DNA from: Varroa destructor
Taxonomy: Eukaryota > Arthropoda > Arachnida > Mesostigmata > Varroidae
NCBI RefSeq assembly: GCF_002443255.2
Contig: NW_019211458.1
Span: forward strand, 18,285,939 to 18,349,938
Length of the DNA: 64,000 nucleotides
Reading direction: 5' to 3'
Under the pieces are notes generated by a model, which was given only the letters and a program-made list of their open reading frames with translations, was not told the DNA's origin and did no database searches. This document shows positions 37,433-48,981 of this stretch, in pieces. How positions within the stretch are numbered: the stretch's first letter is position 1; each line of letters opens with the position of its first letter. The position numbers and the translations under genes were made by a program.

Positions 37433-39078
37433 TGAGTACAAAAGGGAGGAGCTCATGCTACCGGCCATGTCCATATCGTGCTGTAATAGCACGACAGAAA
37501 TTCGACATTGAGACAGATAGCCTAACGTCCAATAGGAGAGATACTGAATGTTAATACAAGTCAAAAACAAAAAAAAAAACTAGTAATTTATGATCGTAAC
37601 AGATAAAGTTTAAACTCTATAGGTATATATCATGTAACGAAGGTACGAGCGACGTTAGAACGTATGTATAATACATCACGAAAACTAGCATTACGGTTCA
37701 GGCTTGCGTACCATTCATTTATGATCGAGTGCATAGGGCTACACAGATCGCCCCTTCCAACTTGCCAATGCATGGAGTACGCCAATTATAATAGGCCAGA
37801 TAGTCAATACTTGAGGGTTATAATTACAGTGGTTCAGTTCTGCGATATAAATCGAGAACAAAATGGTGCAGGCAACCTTGTCACGGATGAATGGCATCTA
37901 CGTTTTAATACTTACATGCGTATAGATATACACTGCTATCTGTATTTATGGACACATCTAGATATGTATGTCTTCGATATGTATCCGAGGGATTCAGTGA
38001 ACATTTTTGAGGTTGCTCTTGTCAACAATGGCGGCAACGATGACAAAGGCTATGATGGGTCGCTGGAGGCCAGTTGCCGTAACCGAAAATCTGAAAAATG
38101 AAATTTCAATGGACAATTTACAGGCATGCGTGGACAGTAGATGAATAGTAAGCAAAGCTTTCGCGAGGCAACCCATTGGTGACAGCTTAGTGTTTTCGAT
38201 ATGATCCGATGCTTCTGACATGGAATGGAAGAGACTGAGCCCGGCAAAAATAGACGGGAGAAGGACAGAGGAAAAGCAATTGCTGCAGGGTGGTTCCGTG
38301 TTCTGCACGGTGATATCCAGTATACGTTGATTTTTACTGTTGAAAATGTCTTTGCCACTATCGCTATTGACAAATAAAAATCAACATATGTTACAAACAA
38401 TTGTAACATGGTGTGATAGGGTAGCTATCATAACTTCTATTATTATTGCGGTTGTTTTTCAACTCAAATTTCGATAAACGCGATGATATCACTCGTTAAT
38501 CTCCGGTCGTGTTAAAATGGCGAGAGCGCAAGTTTCCAGTATTTCCGCAGTTCTCATAGACATTAAGTTAAAAAAAATGCTTGTGAAATAGCACCACACT
38601 ATATATACCGCAACATATATATAATAAATGATAATTACCTGCTTCGCGGCCATCACGTAATTCAGGGTTCCTTCATTGTGATGTTAAGAGTAATGATAGA
38701 AATGAGCTTCATATAGCGTTGATGACGCTTAGGGCTTGTGTATTCCTGTGACGGTTAACTAGAGACGAAACGAGTGGCCACTGCCACGCGAGAGACCGAC
38801 GACCGCTGTCAATAGTATTTGAACTAGTATGAGTTAGGTACAATTGACAATCCGGTTCATGTCAGGCTACTTTCTCCTTTCTATGACTCGTTAGACGATC
38901 CCCACGCACCCACACGATCGCATGGTTCAACGATAGGTTTGTCTGACTGCCCAGCACATGCTCTAATGTGTGAGCATATGGAAAAAGGACTTTACGCAGG
39001 TGTATCAATCCACATATATATGATACTATTTATCGGCAGGATGCACCATCACTAGCAGCGACATGCATTATCGTACAT
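37433..39078. other. Non-coding stretch
   Basis: No gene is recognised. Frames at 37664-38101 (+, 145 codons) and 38050-38409 (-, 119 codons) are long but lack motifs, and they overlap on opposite strands. An A-rich tract lies at 37566-37580. No AATAAA directly follows the possible terminal exon ending at 37432. Confidence 0.5.
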
Positions 39079-39297
39079 ATGCTTTCAGGACCAAAGCTAT
39101 CTTGCCTTTATTTTCTTCTCGTAACGATCACACAATCCATGCCCGCCACCGCCGTTGTCAACAGGAGCCCCACGGATGTCGACATCAATGTCACTGTGCC
39201 GAACCGCTCGGGGGCGGAATTTGAAATGAACGCCTCGCTTTCAGAGCTTGTTCCAGCATCGCCGCAACGATACTTCGGCCGCATATACATTCGTTAG
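39079..39297 (+). CDS. Possible small secreted protein or first exon, unidentified
   Basis: A 72-codon frame starts at a true ATG. The N terminus (MLSGPKLSCLYFLLVTITQS) looks like a cleavable signal peptide with a likely cut after PATA (residues 22-25). The remainder carries three N-glycosylation sequons (NVT, NRS and NAS). Third positions are strongly biased to C and G, unlike the AT-rich surroundings, which argues for real coding. The context of the ATG is weak (C at -3). The stop TAG is at 39295-39297. Beyond it, open but shifted frames continue to about 39480, with a donor-like GTATGT at about 39360, so this may be the 5' part of a longer gene or one with a frame break. No family is recognised. 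Confidence 0.33.
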   Translation: MLSGPKLSCLYFLLVTITQSMPATAVVNRSPTDVDINVTVPNRSGAEFEMNASLSELVPASPQRYFGRIYIR

Positions 39298-40341
39298 ACA
39301 GACCGTTTGCTTATCCGTTTGTCGGCTTGCGCATTCGGAAGCCGACAGCCTTCCGTTTCGGTATGTGGATGACAACAAGGTCATCTGAAGGTAACACCGA
39401 TGTCCTAACCGTCGTGTCGCTGCTACTTGTTCGACGGAGGACACGAGATATACGACGAAAGCTCTGACGACGGCAAGTGGCATTTGTCATCGACATCGGC
39501 ATCTGTGACGGGGCGACGCCGGCTGATAGGTTCTACTGCTTTGCTGTACAGTTGTACTGGACATAGTAACATATGTTGATAATTAGGTGTACCTATCGCC
39601 AAAGGGAAGCCTTTGCTATTGCCGTCGTGCTAAGCCGTTCTTGTCGTTGACGTCGTCATTGGCAGGTTGCTTTTATGGTAGCCGTAATCGTCGCTGACTA
39701 TTTCATTCCATCGAACTGCAATCGTTGTTAGTTCTCTGAGTTTCTGTGGCAGTTGTTTCTGCAGATGTCGCTATTGTGTCGCCGCTGATCGCGTTGCACC
39801 GGAAGTCTTTGCGTACGTGTGTGCTTGCATCGTGATAATCCAAGACACTTGGCAATGTAGCGTAATCGTTGTTACTTCTGAAAATACAGAAATTTAAAAG
39901 ATTTTTTTTCTTTCCGAGGATTATAAGTAGCTGACCAGCTGTTGAGTCTTCTGAATCGTTTTCAATTGTAACAATTTTCTGCTGCAGTTACATGCGTAAT
40001 CTGTATCCTGACGATTTGAACGTTCGTGTAATGTTTCATGGTACCTGTGTGTAGATCTATGCAACAATGGAGTTCTATTTCAATCCAGGACTATTTAAGT
40101 TCAGCCAAAGGCTGATTCAGCCCAGGCATGATTATGAAGCGTCAGAGCGTCTGACTAGAAGTGCGAACGTCGTCGAGACATTGGCTGTAGATACATTTGA
40201 ATCCGGCATAGGGAAAAAAAGCCGTCTAATAAACGTGCATAGACGATTCAACCTTATTGAATTTTTGTTGCATTTAGTCTACCGTACATACACACAATGG
40301 CTACTGTTGAAACTTGCGCGCCTGAAAAGGATTCGCGTCTG

Positions 40342-40345
<4 letters not shown>
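39298..40345. other. GC-rich tail of the 39-kb island, no gene recognised
   Basis: To about 39.85 kb the sequence is rich in GTCGT and CGCTG words with short open frames in every phase, including a hydrophobic run followed by Arg-rich residues around 39400-39470 (+). Minus frames at 39241-39483 and 39311-39502 appear to be composition artefacts. The frame at 40067-40399 (+) ends inside the AT microsatellite. This may be untranslated exon sequence. Confidence 0.4.

Positions 40346-40387
<42 letters not shown>
40346..40387. repeat. (AT)21 microsatellite
   Basis: Forty-two uninterrupted bases of AT, the longest microsatellite in the window. It can extrude as a cruciform and is likely length-polymorphic. 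Confidence 0.95.
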
Positions 40388-40391
<4 letters not shown>

Positions 40392-42243
40392 AATTATAAT
40401 AGCTCGCTGGTTCCTCTTCCAACGACCCACAAAGAATGAAGCGGAATATGTTAAGTCATAATATTTAGTTGATTACTATACTCCGATATGCCATTTACAG
40501 GTAGTTTACAAACACTATTTGGGGTCACTATCGTTGATTTCGGTTCTCTGTGATTGAATGATTTGGCATAGCTTCGAAAGTAGAACGGCCTCGATCTTCG
40601 CAAAGCACAACGGTTTACAATCTTCACAACCAAAATATTAAAGTTCACTATTTTAATTAATCATATTTTTACCGTATTTTCGTGTTTTTCGCATACAGGT
40701 ACTTTCAATTATTTATTTCAACACAGATTTTTGAGACTTGGGTATCGCATGGCTACTTAGTTACATCTAAGCGCATTATACTTAAATGCACATAGCATAT
40801 TTGTAAGGCTTTATCGCAAAGACAGCTGCACTGAAGGGCAGGAGTGGTGGTAAAGAAGCAGAAAGGACAGCGTAAGAAAGCGGACCAATCGGGATTAAAG
40901 GATAATTCATCTAACTTGCCTAGTTTGTTTAGGTAAATTTTCCAGAATTGTTTTTGTTTTATTATCGAGGCCACATAGATTTGCGGATGACTGACGGAAT
41001 TGTATAAAACAGATGAAAAATATGTTAAAAAATAGAGCATCTCTTGAATAGAGCACACTGTAGCTAGAGGCTTTTCCCAGGTAATCTACAGGGCCGAAGT
41101 TCAGTGTAATTGGAGTGGAAGTATTACGCTTCGTTAGATGATCGCCCGTTGTAATTGAATGAATAGCAGTTCTTCCTGTGTTTCTGCCTCGCTGGTAACC
41201 GCAGGTTCCAGCGTGACAGAAACACGGAAATGACAACGTTCCCAAACATAAAGGCCTTGCTTGTGATGCAGGTTTACGCAGGAAGTGGATAACAAGTTAC
41301 AGATAGCGGCAACCGGGCTCAATTCGATCAACCCACCGAGAAGGGTTTCTGTACATTTGCATTTCGTTATCACTTGCCGCTATTTCTAAATTTACTCTAA
41401 TTAGCTATTACAAGCAACCTTGCCCGTATTTGTGTTATTGCGCGTGGGGTCAACCAAAATCGTTTTAATTTTTAGTAAATATATTGTATAGCTATAATTG
41501 CCTACTTCATAAGCTATGTGAAAAGCCTGTTGAAAAATTATTTCTACATATTGCAATGTAGGCGGCCATCTGTTGTTCTTGTGGCTGCGCGAACCGCATC
41601 TGGTTACGATATGTTGGGTTCTTTTTTGGCACTGGCAATTTTCGATACAGCTTACAATAATTTCAAGGAATACTGTTTATTATTTATCGCCGACAAATAA
41701 CATTTTGAAAATAGTTCTACTGGATTAGAAGTAACACTAATACCAATTGTTGTAACAAGAATAATGGAATTGACAACAAGAATGTTTACTATTGAAGAAT
41801 CGCGTGGTCGGTCAGAGCATACGTGGTGAACACGGAAGACGTAAATGAGAGACTGTTACTAATACACTAAAAAAAAACATTGCCACGTTCCAAAGGTCTG
41901 GGCCGCTCGTCAAGCATGTAGTTGTTAGAGTGCAAGGAAGGATAGGCTAAATGCTTCCTATTTTCAATGGCGAAAGCGGCGCGTTCGTTCCATGAGGTTT
42001 TGTTCAAGCTGCTCTCGTCACTGCTATCGTCGCGGCGACATTGCTTACGTCACTGTTGGAGATTGTGTATTTTGTTGTATTGTAGGTGACGACGTTCAGT
42101 GCGAGCTGCGAAACCTTTTCTAAGCCTTCTTTTTGTTTTCTAGGCCTTCAGAGGTTTCGTTTAGCAGGTAGACAGGTGAGTAGGTGGGCAGCAGACAGAG
42201 TCAACAACCTCACTTAATCACAAACTGTGCAGTGCAAGAGCAA

Positions 42244-42264
42244 CAGCAGCAGCAGCAGCAGCAG
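42244..42264. repeat. (CAG)7 trinucleotide run
   Basis: Seven uninterrupted CAG units, flanked by CAA and further CAG-like triplets. No credible coding frame includes it as polyglutamine. Confidence 0.9.
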
Positions 42265-44114
42265 CGAAAACCATAAGAATAACAGCGACAGCCACGCGAA
42301 AATTGGACTAGGCCTAGCTACTGCTAGCAATAGTGGAGAGTTAGGACGGCCAGGCGAAAACGCTGGTTCGAAATAGAGAATCAATGTATGCTTGCAGGAC
42401 GGGTTCCCCCTCGCTGTAAGAATATTTCATATTTTACAAGTGAGAAATCATTTACGGCCAACTGTAACTTCTGCCTGCGATTTCTAGACTGATGGGAACG
42501 GGATTTTTTTAAGCGCGTAAATAAATAGCGCCAATGATGCTGCTGACACTCCCTGTAGCACCGGCTGCCTGTATCGCTGTCAACGATACGACCAGTACAC
42601 GGTTTTTGCCATATTTACTAAGGAGTTAAGCTTTCTTCTCAATGACAATGTATTTTATAACGAAATTGTTTAGTTAGTTATGATCCTAAACAGTTAACTG
42701 GATTCTATGATGAATTCGCACTCGCTATCTCAGTCAGTGCACAGCGTACGCGTTGCAAGGGATCCCAAATAGATAAGAAAAAGGTATTTTTTATATTACT
42801 TGTTGGTATTTGCGGTATACGATTAACTCTGACAGTCATCTAACATTTCACGCCCCGCCCGGACCTACTTCAAAATTTTCTTAGAGTTTATATAGTATTA
42901 GAAATTTTGACGTAGTTTTATCAAAATTCATTATAATACGTAAGCAGAAGATCCAAAACTGCAGAGTATCCTCTTTTATAGGACCGTATTGACCAATTAC
43001 TTTACTCACGCACGCTCCTCCATTCATTATTATATAATACTTAGCTCTAGGATAATGATATTGATAACGAGCTAGTTATTTACGGGCACTGAAGCTACGC
43101 TTTTGAAAATAAAAACCAAGACAAAAAGCGCCGGTAGAAACCTTGATTCCTTCCGGTACGAAATGAAACGTGTATACGGCCAATCACACAGACTTGGATC
43201 GTCTCGGAATTCCCTAATTATAATTAGGCAAACATTTTAGCACTGAATTGTTATGAGGGCGTGTTGCTATATTTTTAGATATGAAAATTAAGTTTTCTTG
43301 CTTTAAAAATTAAGCTTTTCAATGCAGAATTTTGCCATTTTTGAAATTAGTCACAGGAGTTCTCAATTAGGAAACTACATACAAATCTAAGTCACTTCGT
43401 AGCATTTTTTTTCTAGATTGTTTGCCCTTTTCGCTGTCCTAGATCTTTAATCACAATAGATATTGAGATTCTACAGCTCTGTTTCGGTATTTACGAAACC
43501 GACAAAGACGGATGGAATTGTTTCAAATGAAATAACTATGTGCGCCCTATGTTTAAGCGTTTGCGTGTACGGGCGACCGTCTGTGCTTATTATGCATCGC
43601 TTTGCCAGGTTGCTTTTGTTGTTAATGGGTGCTTGCTTCAGAAGAAGTCAATCACCATTATATTTTATGGCATTGCTTCTTGCAGTCGTCGACTGCGTAG
43701 GCGGTTTATGGTACAGCTGGCTCTAGGGCCCTATATATTCTTGAGCTAGAGCAGGAAGCTCGATAGATGTTGTAGCAACTGCAAACAAAGCTGAAATGAT
43801 TTCTTCGAACAAACGAAGCGGCGAACGCGCGGCCCCTTAATTATTTTATGCTGTACGAAATGATCCGAAGGGGTGTTAATGAATGTTCGCTCCAATTAAG
43901 ACGCGGGACTAAACGTTACGGCGGACAAAATAACAAAAAGAATGATTATTCCTCTATATACAAGACGCACATATCGGAAACATGCGGCTTGTTCGCGTCT
44001 GTTCCAGCAACATAGAGCTGTAGAGCTGTATCGCATGTTCATTAAGTAAGAAGCAAATAGTGAAGAAGACGGGCTTGAAGGGGACTATGGAAAGGGGAGC
44101 GATAGAGAAAGCGC

Positions 44115-44126
44115 GGGGGGGGGGGG
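44115..44126. repeat. G12 homopolymer
   Basis: Twelve G in a row in AT-rich sequence, preceded by gcgc. A single G tract cannot by itself give a standard G-quadruplex within one strand, although intermolecular or slipped forms are possible. Confidence 0.9.
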
Positions 44127-44926
44127 AGCAATTTTTTTTCTAGACTAAGTACGCTAACCCCCATAAAGCTGTTCGTAGTCGTTTTACATGTGCAATATCA
44201 ATTTATTTAATGTGGAATAGAAGCTAGTTAATATTAGAAATAAGGGCTTTATCATAAAGATGCACGACGAGCTTGACGACTATAGCATTTTCTTGTAGCG
44301 TCTTTATGGCGTTCCCATGCAACGACACTAGGAGCTTGTCAGCTAGCTTGGAATACACCTTGTTTTTTAATTGGACGCCGTTATAAATTGCTGTTTTTAT
44401 AGAGAAAGCTATGAATTAAATCATAATGACTGTATATGTTGAGAATATAAGCGAGTAAATGGACCTTAAATGCCGTGTTATACTGTTCATGTCCGAGTGA
44501 GGTACATGCAAGTCGCTCCCCGATAGTGGATGTCTCGACCTGTAACGTTATCTATAGCGCTCATCTGTTTGTCTGGTTCTCTCACTTTTCCGACTTAGAT
44601 ATCGAATTTTATCTTTAATTATATCTATATAAGTTTCCACCAATGGGTGGTCTCAATGGCCAACCTCTGGCACAATACGAGGGTCTTTTTTACATTATTC
44701 TCTACCTTTCACAAACATCTTTAGTTGAAACGGACTTATTTAAGGGAATAATCTGGCCTTGCTTCGTTGTTTCGTAATGTTTTTAAGAGGTAGAACTCCT
44801 ATATAGTTTCGTTTGCGACGAACGTATATAGGTGTACATAGGGTTCTTCCACTAACGGTTAGTAAACCGCTACCTGTAGTTGTACTTGGACTGCCAGCGA
44901 GCTACAGCCAAAGTAGGATCAGGTAT

Positions 44927-44984
44927 AATAACCAAGAATAGCCAAGAATATAAACAAGAATAACCAAGAAGAAGAAGAAGAAAA
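44927..44984. repeat. Short minisatellite (AATARCCAAG) with (GAA)5
   Basis: Four imperfect tandem copies of a 10-12-base unit (aataaccaag, aatagccaag, aatataaacaag, aataaccaag) run into five GAA units at 44968-44982. This is simple slippage-type sequence. Confidence 0.75.
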
Positions 44985-45351
44985 CATTTGGCCATCCAAA
45001 AGTAAAGGCAAAAGGCTTTTTTTCTCCCTTTGCCTTTTACAATATGGAGGCCCAATTGCGAAACGGCACTGAAGTAAGTCGAATAACGTTTCCCAAATGT
45101 TGTACTGTTCTAAAATTGAAGCCGCTTTTTCTGTTTGACAAAACGAGCTATATAATTAACAAATCGAAAGAGGAAGCAGATTCAACATAGGCGTTGGTTG
45201 GCTGAAGCAAACGCATTTCCTACTAGCTGTACATATCTGTATAGTTGTAAATACGTATCTGCTCGAATTAAATTGAAAACTCTTTACAACAAACAAGATT
45301 CATAGAACACTTAGATTAAAACTTTATATACATATATTTTTCTTCTTGTCC

Positions 45352-45383
45352 TAACTAACTTATATATATATATAAGTTAGTTA
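45352..45383. repeat. 32-bp perfect palindrome
   Basis: taactaact, a 14-base TA core and agttagtta form an uninterrupted 32-bp palindrome with no loop, followed within 20 bases by another TA run. It is a strong candidate for cruciform extrusion. The TA core makes it partly a low-complexity product, but the nine-base non-repetitive arms match exactly. Confidence 0.85.
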
Positions 45384-45770
45384 TAATAATATATTGTATA
45401 TATATATAACATTTAAATTCACATTATAAATAAATTAAAAGAGCAAGCACATCGATAAAAATCTGCACATGTGACCTAATCATGATACGTTACGATTCAT
45501 AAAATGCAGTACAACTGTCATTTTACTCTATCTGGTTATCTAGTCGCTATAGCCGTTGCGGCTGTTCTCCGTTCGGACAACACTGACTGTTCGAAATAAT
45601 AGAAACAGATGCTGCTGGTCTCTCTTGACATCCGATCAAGCCGTCCACGAAATAGCGCGCTTTGCTAGCATCGAAGAACCCCCCGCTGTCGGCGACCAGC
45701 TTTCACGCCATTATTTAGGAGACTCATCAAAATGGACGGATGTAAAATCGGTGTAGGCTATTGACAAAAA

Positions 45771-45850
45771 CAGATCAGGACTTCATCGTCTGGCAGAGGG
45801 AAACATCGAGCTGGCTACGATGTTTCCCTCTGCTTGACTGGCATGATCAG
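45771..45850 (+). ncRNA. Perfect 16-bp stem-loop, possible small-RNA precursor
   Basis: gcagagggaaacatcg (45793-45808) and cgatgtttccctctgc (45818-45833) are exact reverse complements around a 9-base loop. Beyond a 2x2 internal loop, three more pairs form (45788-45790 with 45836-45838), and gatca/tgatc (45773-45777 with 45844-45848) can close the base. The whole is about 80 bases with arms near 22 bases, as in a microRNA precursor. The sequence is not low-complexity, and a 16-bp match at this spacing is very unlikely by chance. I do not recognise a known microRNA seed in either arm. It could also be a fold-back transposon relic. Strand is unknown; both transcripts would fold. Confidence 0.3.
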
Positions 45851-48142
45851 CAACTTCTTGTTTCGAAGTAGAGTCATGCAACAGCCAGGTAGCCTGTCAA
45901 CATTGACCAAATACGCATGGGGCGCCAGTTCGGTTGCCGTTATCCCAGCACTGTTATTTCATGTAACATATATACATGTAGGATTATAATCCCATAGAAG
46001 TATATCCATTCGAGTAATGGCTATTAGCGAACGATCGTCTATTGCTGGCAGGCAAAAGATGTTCCTGTACTCGTAAGACAAAACAAACTGGATCTGAGAC
46101 TGTCAAAAAATTACTGCTCTATTAGATAACGAAAATAGCGACGTCTCGTTTCCTCGTATGATCGCAAAACGCTGGTCCGTTATGAGGAGAAACATTCGCC
46201 CAATGCACTTCATGGAAGAGAACCGTGACAGCTTCAACAGCATAGAGTCGCTCAGTTTATACCGATTCTGAAGGTCGTTCAGCCTTCGCCAGTGGAATCC
46301 TCTCAGGCGTTTCTTCCGTATCGTAATTTTTACGGCTTGGTGAAAATTTAGGTTAGAAAAAACTCGTAACTGATGATACGCATTGGGCTCTGTGGTTTGT
46401 TGTTGTTAGTGATTCCACAGCACTACAATTGATACATAACGTCGTGATGTATTCAAATCTGGCCTTTGTGCTAGAAAAAACGCGCGCTATCTGCAGCGAA
46501 TGGATGGTGGAAAACGAATTTCTATCTAGCTTCGGCAGAAGGCAATGTCCGATACCTTTCTCGCCGGTCCAGCTTTCAACTCTCGTTCAGGTGAACAGAC
46601 TTAATACTTACGTTCCGCCCGTACGAATCGCTTCCTTTATAGCTTTTAAAACCATGTTTTTAACTGTATTCGGAGGGGTAACATTGTTCGCTACCTTGCT
46701 ATGGCTATCGCGTAGAAACAGGCTGGAACAACCAGATTTCATCTGGATCTTATACTTAGTTGTGAAGCAAAATACTCACCCTCGATCCGCTAACCGATAT
46801 ACCTTAAATGATTATTGATATTGACCATAAATATAATTCGTCTTGACTCTGAATAGCGAATAACCTGGGCGTGCCTTTAAGTCTAGCCTACGCTAGGCTG
46901 TTAAGTAAATCAGGCCGATGACGTCGACAAAATGGGAAAAAAAATTAAGCATTCTGCTCTCTCTCTAGACAGGTAGCAGAGACAACAGCGCCGTGGGTCG
47001 ATCCATTTGGGTCTCGTAAAACAGAGCCCCCGCTTTTGTTCAGTGAAAGTTGCCAGGAGCCACTTAATTGCTTGAAGACCAAATCGAAAAGTTATTCGAC
47101 CATTTTCACTTGAACTTAGCGCGAGGGAAAGCCTCTGCAGCAATAAGTAGTAACTGCACCTCAGGCTTCAATCTCTACACAGTTGTTTCGTGGTGTGGTC
47201 CCACCTAATTTCACGCCAAGTCTACTTTACGGCTGGATTCAAATAACAGAATACTTTGCTATATTCTGACCGACCGATTCCCGATTTTTCGTTCGGTTAC
47301 ACTAGAAAATCGGCGGAACGAACGATCAAATGAGAAAAACTGAACATAGCTTGGCCATATCGAAGACGAGGGCTGGCGCTGCGCAATGAGACTCTTTGGA
47401 CTGTCCAAACGTTTTTTCCGTTCAGAATTTGGCGGCGCAGGCTACAGTGGTAGTGGAAATAATTTCCATTCCTGTTTTAGGCTAATTCAATTAATCTCTA
47501 AATTTAATGTTAGTTTAGTCAGCATAGGTTAGGTTGAGACGACTCTTCATTCGGCTCGTACAAGAATTTCTACCAAGACAACCTGAAAGCTAACGGTTTA
47601 GGGGCAATATATATGGTAGATACATATATGAATAGATGATATATATCTGAGGTATTCGATATGACTCGCTTTAACGTTTCCAATGGATCAGTAGATACTT
47701 TTGAAAAAAAAACCCGTACTTGTTTCTTGGCTCGGTATTGCGACAATTTACCCTTATGAATGGAACCTGTGCATACAAGATCGAGCTCATACAACTCCGT
47801 AAACAAAGCATTTTCGCCATTCGATTACAAGGTGCCAACATATTCATGTTACCGCTAAAAGTTTAACTTCGATAACACTTAGGGAAATATGCGATTTTGT
47901 TAGAAATGAACTCGATAACTTTTCTAGTTACCCGTTCACTACCCCACCTGTACTCGGTGATGATCGGCGTTACCATTTTATCATCATCCGATTGCTGGCT
48001 GTGACCCGTCCCGAGTTCCAGTATAGTTATCGCTAAAGTCTATACGGACGGCTGTAAAATAAATAGTGAGCCTAACATGATTAAGAACAGAAAAGAAAGA
48101 AAATATGGTTTTTTTCAAGTGATAGATAGTTAGCCCGATCTA
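45851..48142. other. Non-coding stretch with one membrane-like frame
   Basis: No gene is recognised. The plus frame at 46429-46818 (129 codons) contains a hydrophobic run of about 25 residues (around MFLTVFGGVTLFATLLWL) followed by SRRNR, the layout of a single-pass membrane segment with a basic cytoplasmic flank. It has no true ATG at its start and no clear splice sites. The frame at 45556-45756 (+), just before the hairpin, is protein-like but unidentified. Confidence 0.4.
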
Positions 48143-48180
48143 TATCGATATGAAGAGTATTAACACTCTTCATATCGATA
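48143..48180. repeat. 16-bp inverted repeat with a TATCGATA octamer at each end
   Basis: tatcgatatgaagagt (48143-48158) and actcttcatatcgata (48165-48180) are exact reverse complements around the 6-base loop attaac. Each outer end holds TATCGATA, itself a palindrome. In Drosophila this octamer is the DRE bound by DREF, and its CGATA part is bound by the BEAF-32 insulator protein. The arrangement suggests a paired binding site or a fold-back element. Use of DRE in this organism is not established. Confidence 0.6.
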
Positions 48181-48981
48181 GACATTCGTAGCTATGTCAT
48201 CCATCTTGAAATTAGTGAGAGAAAGATCCTAAACTTGTCTTGTTCCCTATACTAAAATGGTATATCGTAATTCAAAAATATCTGCCTCCTTCATCATGTG
48301 GATCTATGGGCACATTGAAATGACACTCGTCGTCCAATTCATTTAGTCTTTGTTCAATAATAGAGTGACGCCTTATGCCGACGTGGCGAAAGTAGCAGTG
48401 CGCGAATCGTCACGGGTGCGTGTCAAAAGCCATGTCTTCCGATGATAGCACTTAATAGAAGCAGGCAGATCTTCCGAGCAAAATCGCCGATGAGGAATAG
48501 ACGTGAGATCGTATTGGTGTTAGTAGTTAGTCCTTAACCATCTATTCATTGGATTCGACTTTGTTTACTGATAGATCTTACTTGTTCCCCTTTTCGGTTC
48601 ACTCGATTCGTGCATAATTACAGCCCTATGCAACAGTGATCATCTTCGACGGTAGCTAACAGACAGGCGGCTTATAAGCAATTTACGTTTTTGTCTCGTG
48701 CGTTTTTGGCTTTTGTTTCCGTTTTTTTTTTTATTGCCCCCTCTCTTAGTTTTTATCCAGACTCGCCGTTTAATACAAGTAGCCTAAATTATATAAACAT
48801 GAACGTAATCATTTCACTATGCCACGTACCTGACCCATTTCTAATCTCGATGTTATTTACTTGTATACCACCGGTATCGTTTGTAAGCTATTGCATCTCA
48901 TGCGATGTCAAACGGACTTCATAACATAAATTCTACGGTATAGAGAAGTTTATTCCCTTGCAATCAACACGTGTCTTCTAA
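48181..48981. other. Non-coding stretch
   Basis: No gene is recognised. T11 lies at 48722-48732. The plus frame at 48691-48924 (77 codons) is hydrophobic and spans the T run, which points to a composition artefact. Confidence 0.5.

Larger units (their letters stand above)
40388..45351. other. AT-rich non-coding stretch
   Basis: No gene is recognised. Three overlapping minus frames (41373-41134, 41245-40907, 41058-40753) form a staircase that could be a decayed coding sequence, but no domain is readable. A CAG run lies at 42244-42264 in a locally GC-richer patch (41.95-42.6 kb). A G12 run and a GAA-containing minisatellite are listed separately. The frame at 43463-43726 (+) is hydrophobic but chance-sized. 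Confidence 0.5.

Noticed and set aside
40753..41373. Staircase of three overlapping minus-strand frames as a pseudogene
   Set aside because: No domain or codon signal is readable and lengths fit chance; noted only in the region entry.
45535..45545. Ten-base match to miR-9 (ggttatctag)
   Set aside because: The seed region does not match and no hairpin partner is seen.
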